This document shows, piece after piece, positions 61,137 through 64,000 of a DNA stretch of 64,000 nt. The notes below the pieces were generated by a model. That model was not told the origin of the DNA. It saw only the letters and a program-made list of their open reading frames with translations, and did no database searches. Numbering within the stretch: position 1 is the stretch's first letter; each line of letters starts with the position of its first letter. The stretch is from JARRQJ01 sp963810615 (lineage in GTDB: Bacteria; Pseudomonadota; Gammaproteobacteria; DRLM01). The DNA lies in assembly GCA_963810615.1 (NCBI GenBank), contig CAWEOA010000007.1, positions 496,001 to 560,000 on the forward strand, in the 5' to 3' direction. Position numbers and translations under genes: made by a program.

Positions 61137-62555
61137 TTGATTAATAAGATACTTATCGCCAATCGCGGCGAAATTGCGGTGCGTATTGTGCGCGCCTGCG
61201 CCGAAATGGGGATCACCTCGGTAGCGATTTATACCGACGCGGACCGCCACAGCTTGCACCTCAAAAAGGCGGACGAATCCTATAACATCGGCCCGGATTC
61301 CGTGGCCGGTTACCTCAACGCCCATCGCATCGTCAATCTGGCGGTGGCCACCGGCTGTGACGCCCTGCATCCCGGCTATGGCTTCCTGTCGGAAAACCCC
61401 CTGCTGGCGGAGATCTGCGCCCGCCGCGATATCCGCTTCATCGGCCCCTCCGCTGAGGTCATCCGCAAGATGGGCGACAAGGTTGCGGCCCGCAAGGCGA
61501 TGATCGCCGCCGGCATCCCCGTGACTCCCGGCAGCGACGGCAGCCTGGATGGCGTAGAGGCGGCGGTGGCCTGCGCCAAGGACATTGGTTATCCGGTGAT
61601 GCTCAAGGCCACCTCCGGCGGCGGCGGCCGCGGCATCCGTCGCTGCGAAAACGAGGAGGAATTGCGCCGCAATTATGGGCGGGTGGTTTCCGAGGCTACC
61701 AAGGCCTTCGGCAGCGCCGAGGTGTTCATGGAGAAATGCATCGTCAATCCGCGCCATATCGAGGTGCAGATTCTGGCCGACCACCACGGCCATGTGGTGC
61801 ACCTGTTCGAGCGCGATTGCTCCATACAGCGCCGCCACCAGAAACTCCTGGAGATCGCCCCCTCGCCGCAACTCAGCGAAGAACAACGCGCCACGCTGGG
61901 CAAGCTGGCGGTGCGCGCCGCCAAGGCCGTGAAATATCAGAATGCCGGTACCGTAGAATTTCTCCTTGATCAGGACGGCACATTTTACTTCATGGAGATG
62001 AACACCCGTCTGCAGGTGGAGCATCCCGTTACCGAGCAGATCACCGGCATCGACATCGTCCGCGAACAGATTCGCATCGCCGCGGACCTGCCCTTGAGCT
62101 ACACCCAGCGCCAAATCAAACGCCGCGGCTTCGCCATGGAATTCCGTATCAATGCGGAAGATCCTAAAAATGATTTCCTACCCAGCTTCGGCCGCATCAC
62201 GCGTTACTTCGCCGCCGGCGGCCCGGGGGTGCGCACCGATGCGGCCATTTATACCGGCTATGAACTGCCGCCCTATTACGATTCCCTGTGCGCCAAGTTG
62301 ACGGTATGGGCCTTGACCTGGGAGGAACTCCTGGACCGCGCCGCCCGCGCCCTCAATGATGTGGGCGTATACGGCGTGAAGACCACCATCCCCTATTGCC
62401 TGGAGATATTGAAGTCGCCCGAATTTCGGGCCGGAAAATTCGATACCAGCTTTGTAGAGAGTCATCCGGAATTGGTGGAATATTCGGTACGCCGCTCGCC
62501 GCGGGAATTGGTGGCAGCCATCGGCGCGGCTATTGCCGCCCATCGCGGCATGTAG
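61137..62555 (+). CDS. pycA: Biotin carboxylase subunit of pyruvate carboxylase / acyl-CoA carboxylase
   Basis: ATP-grasp enzyme that carboxylates biotin, 472 residues. N-terminal ILIANRGEIAVRIVRACAEM, the ATP-binding KATSGGGGRGIRRCENEEEL, and the active-site EMNTRLQVEHPVTEQITGID are intact; the C-terminal domain ends near 445. The start is a TTG at 61137 (ATT-AAT-AAG follows). The next gene encodes a carboxyltransferase/biotinyl subunit, so the pair probably forms two-subunit pyruvate carboxylase, making oxaloacetate. AccC of acetyl-CoA carboxylase is the alternative; an accB neighbour is absent. Confidence 0.9.
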   Translation: MINKILIANRGEIAVRIVRACAEMGITSVAIYTDADRHSLHLKKADESYNIGPDSVAGYLNAHRIVNLAVATGCDALHPGYGFLSENPLLAEICARRDIRFIGPSAEVIRKMGDKVAARKAMIAAGIPVTPGSDGSLDGVEAAVACAKDIGYPVMLKATSGGGGRGIRRCENEEELRRNYGRVVSEATKAFGSAEVFMEKCIVNPRHIEVQILADHHGHVVHLFERDCSIQRRHQKLLEIAPSPQLSEEQRATLGKLAVRAAKAVKYQNAGTVEFLLDQDGTFYFMEMNTRLQVEHPVTEQITGIDIVREQIRIAADLPLSYTQRQIKRRGFAMEFRINAEDPKNDFLPSFGRITRYFAAGGPGVRTDAAIYTGYELPPYYDSLCAKLTVWALTWEELLDRAARALNDVGVYGVKTTIPYCLEILKSPEFRAGKFDTSFVESHPELVEYSVRRSPRELVAAIGAAIAAHRGM

Positions 62556-62616
62556 GATATTGGCAATGAACAGAATAACGGGCACCACAAAGCGTCCCAT
62601 AAACAGGTAAGGGTAA

Positions 62617-64000
62617 ATGCCGCGCGTTCATATTACGGAAACTATTTTACGAGACGCCCATCAATCCTTGATTGCGACCCGCATGCGCAGCGAGGACATG
62701 CTGCCGATCTGCGCCAAGCTCGACAAGGTGGGTTACTGGTCGATTGAGATGTGGGGCGGCGCGACCTTCGATTCCTGTCTGCGCTTTCTCAAGGAAGACC
62801 CTTGGGAGCGGCTGCGCAAACTGCGCGCAGCCCTGCCCAACACCCGGCTGCAGATGTTGCTGCGCGGACAAAATCTCCTGGGCTATCGTCATTACTCCGA
62901 TGACGTGGTGCGCGCCTTCGTACAGCGCGCCGCCGGCAACGGCATCGATGTGTTTCGCATCTTCGATGCGCTCAATGACGCGCGCAATCTGCGTGTGGCG
63001 ATCGAATCGGTCAAGGCGGCGGGCAAGCACGCCCAAGGGGCGATTTGCTACACCACCAGTCCGGTGCATGGCATACCGCAGTTCATGGCTATGGCCAAAG
63101 AACTGGAAAATATGGGCTGCGACAGCCTGGCGATTAAAGACATGGCGGGCCTGCTCACCCCTTATGTCAGCGCGGATCTGGTCAAGGCCTTGCGCGACAC
63201 GGTCAAACTGCCCATTCATATTCATTCCCATGCCACCGCCGGTCTGGCCAGTATGTGCCAGCTCAAGGCCATAGAGAGCGGCTGCCTGTACATCGACACC
63301 GCCCTCTCCCCCTTCTCCGGCGGCACCAGCCATCCGCCCACCGAGAGCATGGTGGCCGCGCTCAAGGGTACGGGTTATGACACAGGACTCGAACTGCCGC
63401 TCTTGCAGGAGATCGGTATGTACTTTTACGAGGTACGCAAAAAATACCGCCGTTTCGAGAGTGAATTCACCGGCGTCGATACCCGGGTGCAGGTCAATCA
63501 GATTCCCGGCGGCATGATCTCCAACCTCGCCAACCAGCTGCGCGAGCAAGGCGCACTGGATCGCATGAACGATGTGCTGTCTGAAGTCCCGCGCGTCCGC
63601 GAGGACTTGGGATATCCACCGCTGGTGACACCCACCTCCCAGATCGTCGGCACCCAGGCGGTGCTCAACGTCATCACCGGCACTCGCTACAAGAGCATCA
63701 CCAACGAAGTTAAATACTATCTGCAAGGCCGCTACGGTCGTCCGCCCGGTCCGGTGAACACCATAGTGCGGCAACAGGCCATAGGCAACGAAGACGTCAT
63801 CGATTGCCGCCCGGCGGATATGCTCAAAGACGAAATGCATGAACTGCGCGATGAGGTCGGCGAACTGGCCGCCAATGAAGAAGATGTCTTGAGCTTTGCC
63901 ATGTTTCCCGAGATCGCCCGTACCTTCCTGGAACAACGCAAGGCCGGCACTCTGGCCCCCGAACCCTTAGAAGAACCGGGCGAACCGGCCGCGGACAAGG
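62617..64000 (+). CDS. pycB: Pyruvate carboxylase subunit B / oxaloacetate decarboxylase alpha, 5' part
   Basis: Open at the right edge; 461 codons visible from the ATG at 62617, preceded by AGGTAAGGG. The carboxyltransferase TIM barrel (about 1-290) carries ETILRDAHQSLIATRM, WGGATFDSCLRFL, MLLRGQNLLGY, DVFRIFDALND and HIHSHATAGLAS, the metal and substrate residues. The conserved PYC/OADA domain follows (about 300-440). The window ends in a Pro/Glu/Ala-rich linker that should lead to a biotinyl domain. It lies 61 bases after pycA. Confidence 0.92.
   Translation, partial: MPRVHITETILRDAHQSLIATRMRSEDMLPICAKLDKVGYWSIEMWGGATFDSCLRFLKEDPWERLRKLRAALPNTRLQMLLRGQNLLGYRHYSDDVVRAFVQRAAGNGIDVFRIFDALNDARNLRVAIESVKAAGKHAQGAICYTTSPVHGIPQFMAMAKELENMGCDSLAIKDMAGLLTPYVSADLVKALRDTVKLPIHIHSHATAGLASMCQLKAIESGCLYIDTALSPFSGGTSHPPTESMVAALKGTGYDTGLELPLLQEIGMYFYEVRKKYRRFESEFTGVDTRVQVNQIPGGMISNLANQLREQGALDRMNDVLSEVPRVREDLGYPPLVTPTSQIVGTQAVLNVITGTRYKSITNEVKYYLQGRYGRPPGPVNTIVRQQAIGNEDVIDCRPADMLKDEMHELRDEVGELAANEEDVLSFAMFPEIARTFLEQRKAGTLAPEPLEEPGEPAADK

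Noticed and set aside
62647..63936. 429-codon reverse frame at the right edge
   Set aside because: It is opposite the strongly conserved carboxyltransferase gene, and its Gly/Ala/Gln-rich translation has no family signature.

Overview
The window reads as a chromosomal segment of a gammaproteobacterium outside the Enterobacterales. Several gene orders known from Pseudomonas and related lineages are present: rarA-crcB-serS-cysG, miaA-hfq-hflX-hflK-hflC-yjeT-hisZ-purA, rnr-rlmB-rpsF-rpsR-DUF2232-rplI-dnaB-alr, uvrC-pgsA-tRNA-Gly-tRNA-Cys-tRNA-Leu, and yceD-rpmF-plsX-fabHDG-acpP-fabF-pabB-pabC-mltG-tmk-holB-pilZ-tatD. A PEP-CTERM protein, a PrsT-type TPR lipoprotein, a separate hisZ and a two-gene pyruvate carboxylase argue against an enteric host and suggest an environmental lineage. 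The genus cannot be fixed from the sequence alone. No phage, insertion sequence or CRISPR array was recognised.

Layout. 1-4.6 kb: 3' part of rarA, crcB, a coupled DUF190 gene, serS and cysG. 4.6-8.2 kb: a reverse-strand Bax-inhibitor-1-like membrane protein, tRNA-Ser, a CbpA-type DnaJ protein, miaA and hfq. 8.2-14.7 kb: hflX, hflK, hflC, yjeT, hisZ and purA. 14.7-26 kb: tRNA-Leu(CAG), rnr, rlmB, then an inserted two-gene MotA/TolQ-like plus VWA module with a lipoprotein gene facing it, then rpsF, rpsR, DUF2232, rplI, dnaB and alr. 26-35 kb is more accessory: an M1-like metallopeptidase, a small acidic protein, a Sel1-repeat protein, a small orphan protein, Hsp20, a TauE-like exporter, an Rsd-like protein and a Lon-related protease. 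35-41 kb: a RelA/SpoT enzyme, a second small acidic paralogue, a family-5 uracil-DNA glycosylase, uvrC and pgsA. 41-46.6 kb: three tRNAs, an HU-like protein, PrsT and a PEP-CTERM protein. A near-perfect dif site lies at 46.8 kb. 47-61 kb: a class V aminotransferase, then a long reverse-strand fatty-acid, folate and replication cluster. 61-64 kb: a forward biotin carboxylase and the 5' part of an oxaloacetate decarboxylase/pyruvate carboxylase subunit.

Chromosomal context. Nearly every gene left of the dif site is on the + strand. Nearly every gene right of it, up to 61 kb, is on the - strand. This is expected if the two replication arms converge at 46.8 kb, so the window probably spans the replication terminus.

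Most interesting points: (1) a putative ion-driven stator pair in which the usual MotB/TolR/ZorB periplasmic domain is replaced by a VWA domain, inserted between rlmB and rpsF; (2) the dif site at a strand-bias switch; (3) a RelA/SpoT protein with an intact HD hydrolase signature and the EFDD synthetase signature typical of monofunctional RelA; (4) pabC broken by a one-base change in a run of seven G; (5) two divergent small acidic paralogues 9 kb apart; (6) a perfect 17-bp inverted repeat after the Sel1 gene.
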